Positions 27,164 through 36,458 of a DNA stretch of 64,000 bases are shown here, piece after piece. This DNA is from Ardenticatena maritima (GTDB taxonomy: Bacteria; Chloroflexota; Anaerolineae; Ardenticatenales; Ardenticatenaceae). The translations under genes were made by a program, and so were the position numbers. The DNA lies in NCBI RefSeq assembly GCF_001306175.1, contig NZ_LGKN01000009.1, positions 248,001 through 312,000 on the forward strand. Direction: 5' to 3'. Each line of letters starts with the position of its first letter. Position 1 is the stretch's first letter. The notes under the pieces are model-generated. The model was given only the letters and a program-made list of their open reading frames with translations. It searched no databases and was not told where the DNA came from.

Positions 27164-29899
27164 ATGATTCAAGCCTCAACCACCAACAACCAACCTGCAA
27201 CCCCCGACGCCCAACGCTGGGTTTACTGCTTTGACGAACTCGACCTAGTTGAAGCCCGTGTTGGGAACGACTGGGACGCTGTCCGTGGGCTTTTGGGGGG
27301 CAAAGGCGCCAACCTGGCTGAAATGACACGGCTGGGTATCCCCGTTCCCCCCGGCTTCACCATCACAACCCAGGCGTGTATCGCCTATCTGGAAGGGGGC
27401 GAGCGCCTACCCGATGGATTGTGGGAGCAAGTCCTGGAAGCCCTTCACCGTGTGGAAGCCAAAATGGGGCGACGTTTTGGCGACCCCGAAAACCCGCTCC
27501 TTGTCTCGTGCCGATCAGGGGCAAAGTTTTCCATGCCCGGCATGATGGATACCGTGCTCAACATCGGGCTCAACGATACCACCATGTTGGCAATGGCGCG
27601 GCTCACCAACGACGAACGCTTTGCCCACGACATCTACCGTCGCCTGCTCCAAATGTTCGGCAACGTGGTGCTGGGGATTCCTGATGAGCGCTTTGAAGCC
27701 GTCATTGACGACGCCCGCCGCAAAGCCGGCGTCCGCTATGACAGCGAATTGCAGGCGAGCGATTGGAAACCCGTCATCGAAGCCTTCAAAGCCATCATTC
27801 GGCAGGAAACGGGGCGCGACTTCCCGCAAGACCCCTTCGAGCAACTGCGCCTCGCCATCGAAGCCGTCTTCAAATCGTGGAATGGGAAGCGCGCGGTGGA
27901 CTACCGCAACGCCACAGGGATTCCCCACACACTCGGCACCGCCGTCAACGTGCAAAGCATGGTCTTCGGCAACCTGGGAGAAGATTCCGGGACGGGTGTG
28001 GTGTTCAGCCGCAACCCCGCCACGGGTGAAAACGAACTCTACGGCGATTACCTGAACAACGCCCAGGGTGAAGACGTCGTAGCCGGTATTCGCACGGTGA
28101 AACCTATCGCCACGCTGGCGCACGAAATGCCCGCCATCTACGAGCAACTGTACGAAATCGCCAAGCGGTTGGAACGCCACTTCCGCGACGTGCAGGACAT
28201 CGAGTTTACCATCGAAAAGGGCAAACTCTGGATTTTGCAAACGCGCGACGGCAAACGCACCGCCCGCGCCGCCATTCGGTTCGCCGTGGATTTCGTCAAC
28301 GAAGGCTTGATTGAACCACGCGAAGCCGTCTTGCGCGTCTCCCCGCAACAGGTGGAACGATTCCTGCACCCGCGCTTTGAGCAACACGTGCGCCAAAAAG
28401 CCATCAAGGCGGGGCGCTTGCTCGCCAAAGGTGTCAACGCATCACCGGGGGCGGCTGTCGGCATGGCGGCGTTCGACGCCGACACCGCCGAGGCGTGGGG
28501 CAAAGCCGGGAAACCCGTCATCATGGTGCGCCCCGAAACCAAACCCGACGACGTGCACGGCATGATTGCGTCCAAAGGCATTCTCACCGCGCTGGGCGGC
28601 AATTCCAGCCACGCCGCCATCGTTGCGCGGCAATTCGGCATTCCCGCCGTGGTGGGCTGCCACGAATTGCAGATTGACACCGAAAAGCGCCTTTTCCGCG
28701 TCGGCGCGATTGAAGTGCGTGAAGGCGATTGGCTTTCGATTGATGGCAGCACCGGCGAGGTCTTCCTGGGGCAACTCCCCACCGTCATGCCCGATTTGCA
28801 CGACCCCTATCTCACCACACTGCTGGGCTGGGCGGACGAATTCCGCACATTGGGGGTTTGGGCAAACGCCGACCTGCCGAAAGACGCCCAACGCGCCCGC
28901 GATTTCGGCGCGGAAGGCATTGGGCTGGCACGCACCGAGCACATGTTCCTGGGTGAAGACCGCCTGCCCATCGTCCAGCGCATGATTCTGGCTGAAACCG
29001 ACGAGGAGCGCGCCGCCGCCCTCGCCGAACTTCTGCCCATCCAGCGCGCCGATTTCGAGGGGCTGTTCCGCGTCATGGACGGCTTGCCCGTCATCATTCG
29101 CCTGATTGACCCGCCGCTCCATGAATTCTTGCCGCGCTACGAAACCCTGCTCGTCGAAATCGAACGCCTGCGGCTGACCGACCCCACATCGCCCGCACTG
29201 CGCGAAAAAGAGCGCCTGCTCCACGCCGTCGAACGGTTGCGCGAAGCGAACCCCATGCTCGGCTTGCGGGGTGTGCGGCTCGGCATCGTTTTCCCCGACG
29301 TGATGAAAATGCAGGTGCGCGCCATGTTTGAAGCCGCATGCGCCTGCGCGCTGGAAGGCGTACAGGTGCGGCTCGAAGTGATGATTCCGCTGGTGGCGCA
29401 TGTCAACGAACTGCGCCGCATGCGCGACATCCTGGAAACCGAGGCGCAAGCCGTCATGAACGAAAAAGGCGTGCGCATTCCCTATGCCTTCGGTACGATG
29501 ATCGAAGTCCCGCGCGCCGCCCTGACCGCCGACGCAATCGCCGAAGTCGCCGAGTTTTTCTCCTTCGGCACCAACGACCTTACCCAAATGACCTACGGGT
29601 TGAGCCGCGACGACGCCGAAGGGGCGTTCCTGCTCGACTATCTGGAACAAGGCATCTTGCCCGCCAACCCCTTCCAAACGCTGGACGTGGAAGGCGTGGG
29701 GCAACTCATGCGGTTGGCGGTTGAAAAAGGGCGCACCACACGCCCCGACCTGAGCGTCGGCATCTGTGGCGAACACGGCGGCGACCCCGCCAGCATCGCC
29801 TTCTGCCACGCCATCGGGTTGAACTATGTCAGTTGTTCGCCGTACCGCGTGCCAGTGGCGCGGCTTGCCGCCGCCCACGCCGCCCTGAAACAAGCCTGA
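27164..29899 (+). CDS. ppdK: Pyruvate, phosphate dikinase
   Basis: PPDK interconverts pyruvate, ATP and phosphate with PEP, AMP and pyrophosphate. The 911-residue protein has the N-terminal nucleotide-binding domain (GGKGANLAEMTRLGIPVPPGF; CRSGAKFSMPGMMDT), the phospho-His domain GGNSSHAAIVARQ with His483, and the C-terminal PEP/pyruvate barrel (SFGTNDLTQMTYG and CGEHGGDP). All expected regions are present and the length is normal. GGAGGTG precedes the ATG. Nearby nifJ suggests joint control of pyruvate use or gluconeogenesis. Confidence 0.95.
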   Translation: MIQASTTNNQPATPDAQRWVYCFDELDLVEARVGNDWDAVRGLLGGKGANLAEMTRLGIPVPPGFTITTQACIAYLEGGERLPDGLWEQVLEALHRVEAKMGRRFGDPENPLLVSCRSGAKFSMPGMMDTVLNIGLNDTTMLAMARLTNDERFAHDIYRRLLQMFGNVVLGIPDERFEAVIDDARRKAGVRYDSELQASDWKPVIEAFKAIIRQETGRDFPQDPFEQLRLAIEAVFKSWNGKRAVDYRNATGIPHTLGTAVNVQSMVFGNLGEDSGTGVVFSRNPATGENELYGDYLNNAQGEDVVAGIRTVKPIATLAHEMPAIYEQLYEIAKRLERHFRDVQDIEFTIEKGKLWILQTRDGKRTARAAIRFAVDFVNEGLIEPREAVLRVSPQQVERFLHPRFEQHVRQKAIKAGRLLAKGVNASPGAAVGMAAFDADTAEAWGKAGKPVIMVRPETKPDDVHGMIASKGILTALGGNSSHAAIVARQFGIPAVVGCHELQIDTEKRLFRVGAIEVREGDWLSIDGSTGEVFLGQLPTVMPDLHDPYLTTLLGWADEFRTLGVWANADLPKDAQRARDFGAEGIGLARTEHMFLGEDRLPIVQRMILAETDEERAAALAELLPIQRADFEGLFRVMDGLPVIIRLIDPPLHEFLPRYETLLVEIERLRLTDPTSPALREKERLLHAVERLREANPMLGLRGVRLGIVFPDVMKMQVRAMFEAACACALEGVQVRLEVMIPLVAHVNELRRMRDILETEAQAVMNEKGVRIPYAFGTMIEVPRAALTADAIAEVAEFFSFGTNDLTQMTYGLSRDDAEGAFLLDYLEQGILPANPFQTLDVEGVGQLMRLAVEKGRTTRPDLSVGICGEHGGDPASIAFCHAIGLNYVSCSPYRVPVARLAAAHAALKQA

Positions 29900-29912
29900 A
29901 CTGCCATTCCTG

Positions 29913-29936
29913 GGAGGCGGGGTGCGCTCCGCCTCT
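29913..29936 (+). other. Hairpin between ppdK and nifJ
   Basis: GAGGCGG pairs with CCGCCTC around an 8-base loop, with no T-run after it. It may stabilise the upstream message or partly limit readthrough into nifJ. Confidence 0.4.
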
Positions 29937-29994
29937 CAGTCTGTCCTTACAAGAAAGAAAACCGTTGGAAAAAATAGAGCGAAGGAGGTGTCCA

Positions 29995-32900
29995 ATGTCA
30001 GCAGAACAGACATATGTGACGATAGATGGCAACGAGGCAGCCGCCTATGTCGCCTATCGCACCAACGAAGTGATTGCCATCTATCCCATCACGCCCGCTT
30101 CCCCCATGGGTGAACTCGCCGACATGTGGAGCGCGCAGGGGAAGCCCAACATCTGGGGCAGTGTGCCGCGCATCATCGAAATGCAATCCGAAGGGGGCGC
30201 GGCGGGGGCTGTGCACGGCTCGTTGCAAGCCGGCGCCCTGACCACCACGTTTACCGCCAGTCAGGGCTTGCTGCTCATGATTCCCAACATGTACAAAATC
30301 GCCGGCGAACTGACCAGCACGGTCTTCCACATCGCCGCCCGCTCAATCGCCACGCACGCGCTCTCCATCTTTGGCGACCACAGCGACGTGATGGCGGCGC
30401 GCGCCACGGGCTGGGCAATGCTCTTTGCCGGTTCGGTGCAAGAAGCCCACGACTTCGCGCTGATTGCCCAAGCCAGCACACTCGCCGCACGGGTGCCCTT
30501 CCTGCACATCATTGACGGCTTCCGTACATCGCACGAAATCAACAAAATCGCCAAACTGCCCGACGCCGTCATCCGCGCGATGATTGACGATGACCTGGTA
30601 CGCGCCCACCGCGCACGCGCCCTCTCGCCGGACCGTCCCTTCATTCGCGGCACGGCGCAAAACCCGGACGTCTTCTTCCAATCGCGCGAAGCCGCCAACC
30701 CCTACTACCTCGCCACGCCGCGCATCGTGCAAGAAACGATGGACCGCTTTGCCGAACTGACCGGGCGGCGCTACAACCTCTTTGACTACGTTGGCGCACC
30801 AGACGCCGAGCGCGTCGTCGTGCTCATGGGGTCTGCCACCCAAACCGCCGAAGAAACCGTGGAGCACCTGCTGGCGCAGGGCGAAAAAGTCGGCGTGCTC
30901 AAAGTGCGGCTCTTCCGCCCCTTCAGCGCCGAACACTTCATCAAAGCCTTGCCGCCCACCGTGCGCGCCATCGCCGTGCTCGACCGCACAAAAGAACCCG
31001 GCAGCGCCGGCGAACCGCTCTACCAGGACGTGGTGACGGCGTTCACCGAAGCCTACGCGGCGGGGCAGTGGCAGGGCGAACACATGCCGCGCATCGTCGG
31101 CGGGCGCTATGGGCTTTCGTCCAAAGAATTCGACCCCGCCATGCTCATCAGCGTGTTTGAAGAACTGAAACAGCCCAAGCCCAAAAACCACTTCACAGTC
31201 GGCATCATTGACGACGTGACGCACACCAGCCTGCCGTGGGACGCCTCGCTCGACATCGAACGCGACGACGTGGTGCGCGCCGTCTTCTGGGGGCTTGGCT
31301 CCGACGGGACGGTCAGCGCCAACAAGAACTCCATCAAAATCATCGGCGAAACCACGCCCTTCTACGCGCAAGGCTATTTCGTGTACGACTCGAAGAAGGC
31401 GGGCGCGCGCACCATCTCGCACCTGCGCTTCGGTCCACGCCCCATCAAGAGCGCTTACCTCATCAAAAAAGCCAACTTCGTCGCCGTCCACCAATTCGGC
31501 TTCTTGCAGCGCTTCAACGTGCTGGAACCCGCCCAGGAAGGGGCGACCCTGCTGCTCAACGCGCCGTTTGGACCCGATGAAGTGTGGGATCGCCTGCCGC
31601 GCGAAGTGCAAGAGACCATCATCAAGAAACGCCTCAAACTCTACGTCATTGACGCCTACAAACTCGCGCGCGAATTGGGGCTGGGTGTGCGCATCAACAC
31701 CATCATGCAAACCTGCTTCTTTGCGCTGAGCAACGTCATTCCGCTGGAAGAAGCCGTCGCCAAAATCAAGGAGTACATCCGCAAGACCTACGGCAAACGG
31801 GGCGAAATCATCGTGCGCAAGAACTTCGCCGCAGTGGACGCCGCGCTGGAACATCTGCACGAAGTGCCCGTGCCGCAAACCATCACCAGCGCCATCGAAA
31901 TGCTGCCGCCTGTGCCCGCCAACGCGCCCGAATTTGTGCGCAAAGTGACGGCGAAGATGATTGCAGGCGAAGGCGACTGGCTCCCCGTGAGCGCCCTGCC
32001 GGCGGACGGCACATACCCAAGCGGTACGACGCGCTGGGAAAAACGCAACATCGCGCTGGAAGTGCCCGTGTGGGAACCGGACATCTGCATCCAGTGCGGG
32101 AAGTGTGTGCTCGCCTGCCCGCACCAGGTCATCCGCGCCAAAGTGGTGGACGAAAGCGCCCTCGCCGACGCGCCCGAAGGCTTCAAGTACACCGACGCCC
32201 GCTGGCGCGAACTGTCCGGCATGAAGTACACCCTGCAAGTGGCGGTGGAAGACTGCACGGGGTGCGCGCTCTGCGTCGCCGTCTGCCCCGCCAAGGACAA
32301 GAGCGCTGTGGGGCGCAAAGCCATCAACATGGCGCCGCAACTCCCCCTGCGCGAGGAAGGGCGCAAACATTGGGACTTCTTCCTGCAATTGCCCGAACCG
32401 CCGCGCAACGATGGGCTTTCGTTCAACAACGTCAAAAACACGCAGTTGCTGGAACCGCTCTTCGAGTTCTCGGGGGCGTGCGCCGGCTGTGGTGAAACGC
32501 CCTACCTCGGGCTGCTCACCCGCCTCTTTGGCGACCGCATCTTGGTGGCAAACGCGACGGGCTGCTCCAGCATCTACGGCGGCAACCTGCCCACCACGCC
32601 CTGGGCGTTCAACAAAGAAGGGCGCGGACCGGCTTGGAGCAACTCACTCTTCGAGGATAACGCCGAATTTGGGCTGGGTATGCGCCTCGCGCTGGACAAG
32701 CAAGCCGAATACGCCCGCGAATTGGTGCAACGCCTGCGCGACATCATCGGGCACGACCTCGCCGACGCCATTCTCAACGCCGACCAATCGGACGACGCCG
32801 GCATTCAGGCGCAACGCGAGCGGGTGGCGCAGATGAAAGCCCGCTTGAAGAACCTGGACGACGAAGACGCCTGGAACTTGCTCGAAGTCGCCGACGCATT

Positions 32901-33570
32901 GGTGCGCAAGAGCGTCTGGATTGTGGGCGGCGACGGCTGGGCTTACGACATCGGCTACGGCGGGCTGGACCACGTGCTCGCCAGCGGGCAGAACGTCAAC
33001 ATCCTGGTGCTCGACACCGAAGTCTATTCCAACACGGGTGGGCAATCCTCAAAAGCCACGCCGCTCGGCGCGGTGGCCAAATTCGCCGCAGGCGGCAAGC
33101 GCACGCCCAAGAAAGACCTCGGCTTGATGGCCATGTCCTACGGCAACGTCTATGTCGCGCAAGTGGCGATGGGGGCGAACGACAAGCAAACCATTCAAGC
33201 GTTCCTGGAAGCCGAATCCTACGAGGGACCGTCGCTGATTATCGCCTACTCGCACTGCATCGCCCACGGCATTGACATGTCCAAAGGCTTTGAACAGCAG
33301 AAACTGGCCGCCGAAGCCGCCTACTGGCCGCTTTACCGCTACGACCCGCGGCGCAAAGCCGAAGGCAAGAACCCCTTGCAACTCGATTCCAAGCCACCCA
33401 AGCGCCCGCTCAAAGAGTACGTGCTCAACGAAAACCGCTACCGCATCCTTGAAAAGGGCGCGCCCGAAACGTTCGAGCACCTGCTCGAAGAAGCGCAAGA
33501 ATGGGTCATCGAACGGTGGCATCACCTGGAAGAACTGGCGAAAGAAGAACCTGTGCAAGCCCAAGCCTAA
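29995..33570 (+). CDS. nifJ: Pyruvate:ferredoxin (flavodoxin) oxidoreductase, single-chain
   Basis: This enzyme oxidises pyruvate with CoA to acetyl-CoA and CO2, reducing ferredoxin, or runs in reverse. At 1191 residues all domains are fused. The order is the pyruvate/TPP domain (YPITPASPMGE near 30), the gamma domain, two 4Fe-4S clusters (CIQCGKCVLACPH and CTGCALCVAVCP), a further cluster with CAGCGE, and the TPP motif GGDGWAYDIGYGGLDHV. The start follows AAGGAGGTG; an in-frame ATG at 29833 lies within ppdK and is rejected. It is downstream of ppdK and followed by a DHOD-like gene, a common pairing. Confidence 0.95.
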   Translation: MSAEQTYVTIDGNEAAAYVAYRTNEVIAIYPITPASPMGELADMWSAQGKPNIWGSVPRIIEMQSEGGAAGAVHGSLQAGALTTTFTASQGLLLMIPNMYKIAGELTSTVFHIAARSIATHALSIFGDHSDVMAARATGWAMLFAGSVQEAHDFALIAQASTLAARVPFLHIIDGFRTSHEINKIAKLPDAVIRAMIDDDLVRAHRARALSPDRPFIRGTAQNPDVFFQSREAANPYYLATPRIVQETMDRFAELTGRRYNLFDYVGAPDAERVVVLMGSATQTAEETVEHLLAQGEKVGVLKVRLFRPFSAEHFIKALPPTVRAIAVLDRTKEPGSAGEPLYQDVVTAFTEAYAAGQWQGEHMPRIVGGRYGLSSKEFDPAMLISVFEELKQPKPKNHFTVGIIDDVTHTSLPWDASLDIERDDVVRAVFWGLGSDGTVSANKNSIKIIGETTPFYAQGYFVYDSKKAGARTISHLRFGPRPIKSAYLIKKANFVAVHQFGFLQRFNVLEPAQEGATLLLNAPFGPDEVWDRLPREVQETIIKKRLKLYVIDAYKLARELGLGVRINTIMQTCFFALSNVIPLEEAVAKIKEYIRKTYGKRGEIIVRKNFAAVDAALEHLHEVPVPQTITSAIEMLPPVPANAPEFVRKVTAKMIAGEGDWLPVSALPADGTYPSGTTRWEKRNIALEVPVWEPDICIQCGKCVLACPHQVIRAKVVDESALADAPEGFKYTDARWRELSGMKYTLQVAVEDCTGCALCVAVCPAKDKSAVGRKAINMAPQLPLREEGRKHWDFFLQLPEPPRNDGLSFNNVKNTQLLEPLFEFSGACAGCGETPYLGLLTRLFGDRILVANATGCSSIYGGNLPTTPWAFNKEGRGPAWSNSLFEDNAEFGLGMRLALDKQAEYARELVQRLRDIIGHDLADAILNADQSDDAGIQAQRERVAQMKARLKNLDDEDAWNLLEVADALVRKSVWIVGGDGWAYDIGYGGLDHVLASGQNVNILVLDTEVYSNTGGQSSKATPLGAVAKFAAGGKRTPKKDLGLMAMSYGNVYVAQVAMGANDKQTIQAFLEAESYEGPSLIIAYSHCIAHGIDMSKGFEQQKLAAEAAYWPLYRYDPRRKAEGKNPLQLDSKPPKRPLKEYVLNENRYRILEKGAPETFEHLLEEAQEWVIERWHHLEELAKEEPVQAQA

Positions 33571-33578
33571 CCACTCTG

Positions 33579-33606
33579 GCGGGGGCGGTCGCGTCGCCGC
33601 CCCCGC
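33579..33606 (+). other. Strong GC hairpin between nifJ and the DHOD-like gene
   Basis: GCGGGGGCGG and CCGCCCCCGC form a perfect 10-bp stem with an 8-base loop, 8 bases after the nifJ stop and just before the next gene's AAGGAGG. No T-run follows, so it is more likely an mRNA 3'-end protector than a full terminator. Confidence 0.5.
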
Positions 33607-33630
33607 ACAGTCCATCAAGGAGGATGAACA

Positions 33631-34647
33631 ATGCCTGACCTGACAACAACCTATCTCGGCATGAAACTGGCACACCCCATCGTCCCGTCTGCATCGCCGC
33701 TCTCACGCTCGCTCGACGGCATCAAGCGCATGGCGGAAGCCGGCGCTTCGGCGATTGTCATGTACTCCCTCTTTGAGGAACAAATCACACTTGAAAGCCA
33801 GCACCTGGACCACTACCTCGTGTACGGCAGTGAAAGTTATGCCGAAGCGTTGAGTTATTTTCCCGACATCCACGACTACAACGTCGGTCCCGATGAATAC
33901 CTGGAACTGATTCGCCGCGCCAAAGAAGCCGTGGACATTCCCATCATCGGCAGCCTCAACGGCGTTTCAACCGGAGGATGGATTGAGTACGCCCGCTACA
34001 TTCAGCAAGCCGGCGCCGACGCCATTGAACTCAACCTCTACTACATCCCCACCAACCCCGACCTGACCAGCGCCGAAGTGGAGCAAATGTACCTTGACGT
34101 GGTGGAACACGTGCGCCAAAACGTGCGCATCCCCATCGCCGTCAAGGTCAGTCCCTATTTCAGCGCCTTCGCCAACATGGCAAAACGGTTTGCCAAGGCG
34201 GGCGCAAACGGGCTTGTGCTCTTCAACCGCTTCTACCAACCCGATTTCAACCTGGAAACGCTGGACGTTGAACCGCGGTTGGTGCTCAGCAGCCCGCACG
34301 AAATACGCCTGCCCCTGCACTGGACGGCGATTTTGTACGGGCGCGTCAACGTGGATTTGGCGATCACCAGCGGGGTGCACACGCACGAAGAAGTGCTCAA
34401 AGGCGTCATGGCAGGCGCCAACGTCACCATGATGGCGTCCGCCCTGCTCAAAAACGGGGTGGAATACCTCGGCACGGTGCTGGAAAACGTGCGCCGCTGG
34501 ATGGAAGAGCACGAATACGAATCCATCGAACAAATGCGCGGCAGCATGAGCCAGATGAACATCGCCGAACCGGCGGCGTTTGAACGCGCCAACTACATGA
34601 AAGTCCTCGATTCGTGGCGCGACGACCCCACGGGCATGCTGCTCTAA
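33631..34647 (+). CDS. Dihydroorotate-dehydrogenase-like flavoprotein
   Basis: A 338-residue TIM-barrel flavoprotein of the DHOD/DHPD superfamily. Features are [20 protein letters not shown] at the N-terminus, [34 protein letters not shown] and a C-terminal [19 protein letters not shown]. This subgroup commonly lies beside nifJ and its true substrate is not settled. It lacks obvious pyrimidine-biosynthesis neighbours, so I do not call it pyrD. It may receive electrons from the same ferredoxin pool. The start has AAGGAGG 8 bases upstream and the gene is followed by a terminator. Confidence 0.82.
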   Translation: MPDLTTTYLGMKLAHPIVPSASPLSRSLDGIKRMAEAGASAIVMYSLFEEQITLESQHLDHYLVYGSESYAEALSYFPDIHDYNVGPDEYLELIRRAKEAVDIPIIGSLNGVSTGGWIEYARYIQQAGADAIELNLYYIPTNPDLTSAEVEQMYLDVVEHVRQNVRIPIAVKVSPYFSAFANMAKRFAKAGANGLVLFNRFYQPDFNLETLDVEPRLVLSSPHEIRLPLHWTAILYGRVNVDLAITSGVHTHEEVLKGVMAGANVTMMASALLKNGVEYLGTVLENVRRWMEEHEYESIEQMRGSMSQMNIAEPAAFERANYMKVLDSWRDDPTGMLL

Positions 34648-34658
34648 ACGCCACCCGC

Positions 34659-35009
34659 TCAGCCAGTTGAAGGCGGTTCCCATCCAGGCGGGAACCGCTT
34701 TTCATTGCGCGCCACTTTGGCACGCACGGCACTGCTCACATCAATGCCGCACACATTCGCAAAGTGCAGCGCGTAAATCAGCACATCCGCCAATTCCTCG
34801 GCAATCTCGGCGCGCGCTTCCTCATCTTCCACCAATCGGCGGCTTTCTGCGCCAGAACACCATTGAAAATGCTCCATCAACTCGGCGGCTTCAATGGCAA
34901 TGCTCATCGCCAGATTTTTGGGCGTGTGGTGGCGTTCCCAACGGCGCGCCGCCACAAACTCGCGGAGCAACGCCCGCAATTCGGCAATCGTGGTGGTGGT
35001 GTCGCTCAT
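34659..35009 (-). CDS. MazG-like nucleotide pyrophosphohydrolase
   Basis: A 116-residue all-alpha NTP pyrophosphohydrolase of the RS21-C6/dCTPase type. Metal-binding residues are visible in SIAIEAAELMEHFQW (the ExxE of helix 2) and EIAEELADVLIYALHFA (the ExxD of helix 3). Such enzymes remove abnormal or excess dNTPs. The 3' end overlaps the terminator of the opposite operon. The start lies 12 bases after the stop of the HEPN-CBS gene, so the two are probably one transcript. Confidence 0.85.
   Translation of the reverse strand: MSDTTTTIAELRALLREFVAARRWERHHTPKNLAMSIAIEAAELMEHFQWCSGAESRRLVEDEEARAEIAEELADVLIYALHFANVCGIDVSSAVRAKVARNEKRFPPGWEPPSTG
34673..34702 (+). terminator. Terminator of the ppdK-nifJ operon
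   Basis: GCGGTTCCC and GGGAACCGC form a 9-bp stem followed by TTTT. It lies inside the 3' end of the opposing MazG-like gene, so that gene's last codons double as the stem. Confidence 0.8.
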
Positions 35010-35021
35010 CGTCCCCCTCGT

Positions 35022-35741
35022 TCAAATGTGCGGCAACAAATCCGACGTCGTCAGAATGCCCAGCAACTTGCCGTCCGGCGTCCCCGTGTCGGTAATCAGC
35101 ACCGCCTGCACGTAGCGTCCTTCCAGCATGCGCAACACATCTTCCAGCGGCGTCTCTTCACGCGCAAACTGCACCACCTCGCGCTTGTCGGCGTTCATCA
35201 CATCCGCCACCCGCAAATGGCGCAAATCGGCTTTCGTGCCCAACATGGTGAGCAAATCACGCGCCGACAACAAGCCAACATAGCGCCCATTTTCCACCAC
35301 CGGCAAATGCCCAATGTTGTATTTGAGCATAATGTTGCGGGCGTCTTCCACCGGCATGTTGGGGTGCGCCACACGTGGGTTGCGCGTCATCACATCGCCC
35401 GCGCGGTTGCCCTGCTCCTTGCAGACCTGCTTCACAAAGTCCACAATCTCGTGCGCCAACGGCGGGCTGATGAGCAACCCACTGCGGTGCGCCAGGCAGT
35501 TGCGAATATCGGCGTAGCGTCGCCCCTGCGCGATGGTCTCTTCACGCAACACACGCCGCTTTCCCAAAAAATCCATGTACTCGTTCATGCCGCCGTGCTT
35601 GCCGCGCCACCCGTGTGTGCGCGCCAGTTCGTACAGCAAATCCTCAAAAATTTTCAGGGCTTCCATTCCCGCCCCGTGGGGGTCTTCGTTCAACCGTTCT
35701 TCAACAACCGCCAGTTGGGCGCGAAAGGCTGAAACACTCAT
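35022..35741 (-). CDS. HEPN-like domain fused to a CBS pair
   Basis: Residues 1-110 are helical with RNCLAH at 80-85, the R-x4-H pattern of HEPN nuclease/nucleotide-binding domains, preceded by an alpha bundle (IFEDLLYELARTHGW). Residues 115-239 contain two CBS motifs: DVMTRNPRVAHPNMPVEDA, then GHLPVVENGRYVGLLSARDLL, and ADVMNADKREVVQFAREETPL, then QAVLITD...LLGILTTSDLL. CBS pairs bind adenosyl nucleotides and act as a sensor. So an adenosyl ligand may control the HEPN part. A toxin or an RNA-binding role are both possible. It precedes a MazG-like gene, and the ATG has GAGGAGAG upstream. Confidence 0.7.
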   Translation of the reverse strand: MSVSAFRAQLAVVEERLNEDPHGAGMEALKIFEDLLYELARTHGWRGKHGGMNEYMDFLGKRRVLREETIAQGRRYADIRNCLAHRSGLLISPPLAHEIVDFVKQVCKEQGNRAGDVMTRNPRVAHPNMPVEDARNIMLKYNIGHLPVVENGRYVGLLSARDLLTMLGTKADLRHLRVADVMNADKREVVQFAREETPLEDVLRMLEGRYVQAVLITDTGTPDGKLLGILTTSDLLPHI

Positions 35742-35760
35742 GGCACGCTCTCCTCATTGA

Positions 35761-35789
35761 TTGACACAACCGCGCTCGCCAACCATACT
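35761..35789 (+). promoter_or_regulatory. Promoter for the unknown gene at 35830
   Basis: TTGACA and CATACT separated by 17 bases, a good sigma70-type pair, about 41 bases before the start codon. Confidence 0.6.
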
Positions 35790-35829
35790 ACCACTGCATG
35801 CAGTTGGAAACCAACCCCGCGTCTCACCT

Positions 35830-36351
35830 ATGCGCACCATGTACCTGCTCGAAAAAACCTACCTTGATGAGGGCGTCCCGCTGGAAACGGTGCTGCGCGT
35901 CGCCTGCATGGCACTCGCCCCTTGGGCGGTGCGCTACGAAGCCCGCCTCATCATGCCGCGCGTTTCCGATACGCCCACGCTTCGCCGAGGGACGCTGCCG
36001 ACGGCGGTGGATGAACGACGTGCGGCGCTCGATACCTTGCTCACCTGGCTCACCACCAATACAGCCGTGGAAGACCTGTTCGCTCTCTCCTTGTGGGAAG
36101 CAGACCAGGCGCGCCCCTTCTTCCAGTACCCCGACACGCCGGACGTCTGGTCGTTGTGGCTCACACTAGCCCAATGGCACGCCCTGCAAACCGCATGCCA
36201 GAGCGCCCATCTCCCCACCGACCTTTTCTTCGACGCCGACCAGGTCATCTGTACGCCTGTGGAAGGCAACACACTGCTGGCGCGTCTGGCGCGGCGGCTT
36301 GGCTTTCAAAAGTGCTACACGCCCCGCCAGTGGAAACGTCGGCAGACCTAG
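35830..36351 (+). CDS. Hypothetical protein
   Basis: A protein of 173 residues that I do not recognise. It has an N-terminal helix (MYLLEKTYLDEGVPLETVLRVA, here in two pieces), a run of hydrophobic helix segments, a DLFALSLWEADQA motif and a basic C-terminus. There is no signal peptide and no membrane segment. The ATG at 35830 has a poor ribosome site; the next in-frame ATG is three codons later, and the frame also stays open upstream to a TTG at 35761 that falls in the promoter. The composition suits a real gene. Confidence 0.55.
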   Translation: MRTMYLLEKTYLDEGVPLETVLRVACMALAPWAVRYEARLIMPRVSDTPTLRRGTLPTAVDERRAALDTLLTWLTTNTAVEDLFALSLWEADQARPFFQYPDTPDVWSLWLTLAQWHALQTACQSAHLPTDLFFDADQVICTPVEGNTLLARLARRLGFQKCYTPRQWKRRQT

Positions 36352-36374
36352 GCGAACGTGGGCGACAGCACACA

Positions 36375-36403
36375 TTGCCACACAGCCACACCAACGGTAC
36401 AAT
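36375..36403 (+). promoter_or_regulatory. Promoter for the molybdenum hydroxylase operon
   Basis: TTGCCA and TACAAT with a 17-base spacer, 56 bases before the start codon. Confidence 0.6.
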
Positions 36404-36458
36404 GCCGCTACGAACCCACTGAGGAAACCCGCAACAGAATGCCGCGAGGAGGCGACAC

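Noticed and set aside
30343-32388. A 681-codon open frame on the minus strand opposite nifJ
   Set aside because: The same shadow effect. The forward strand encodes all expected domains of the oxidoreductase.
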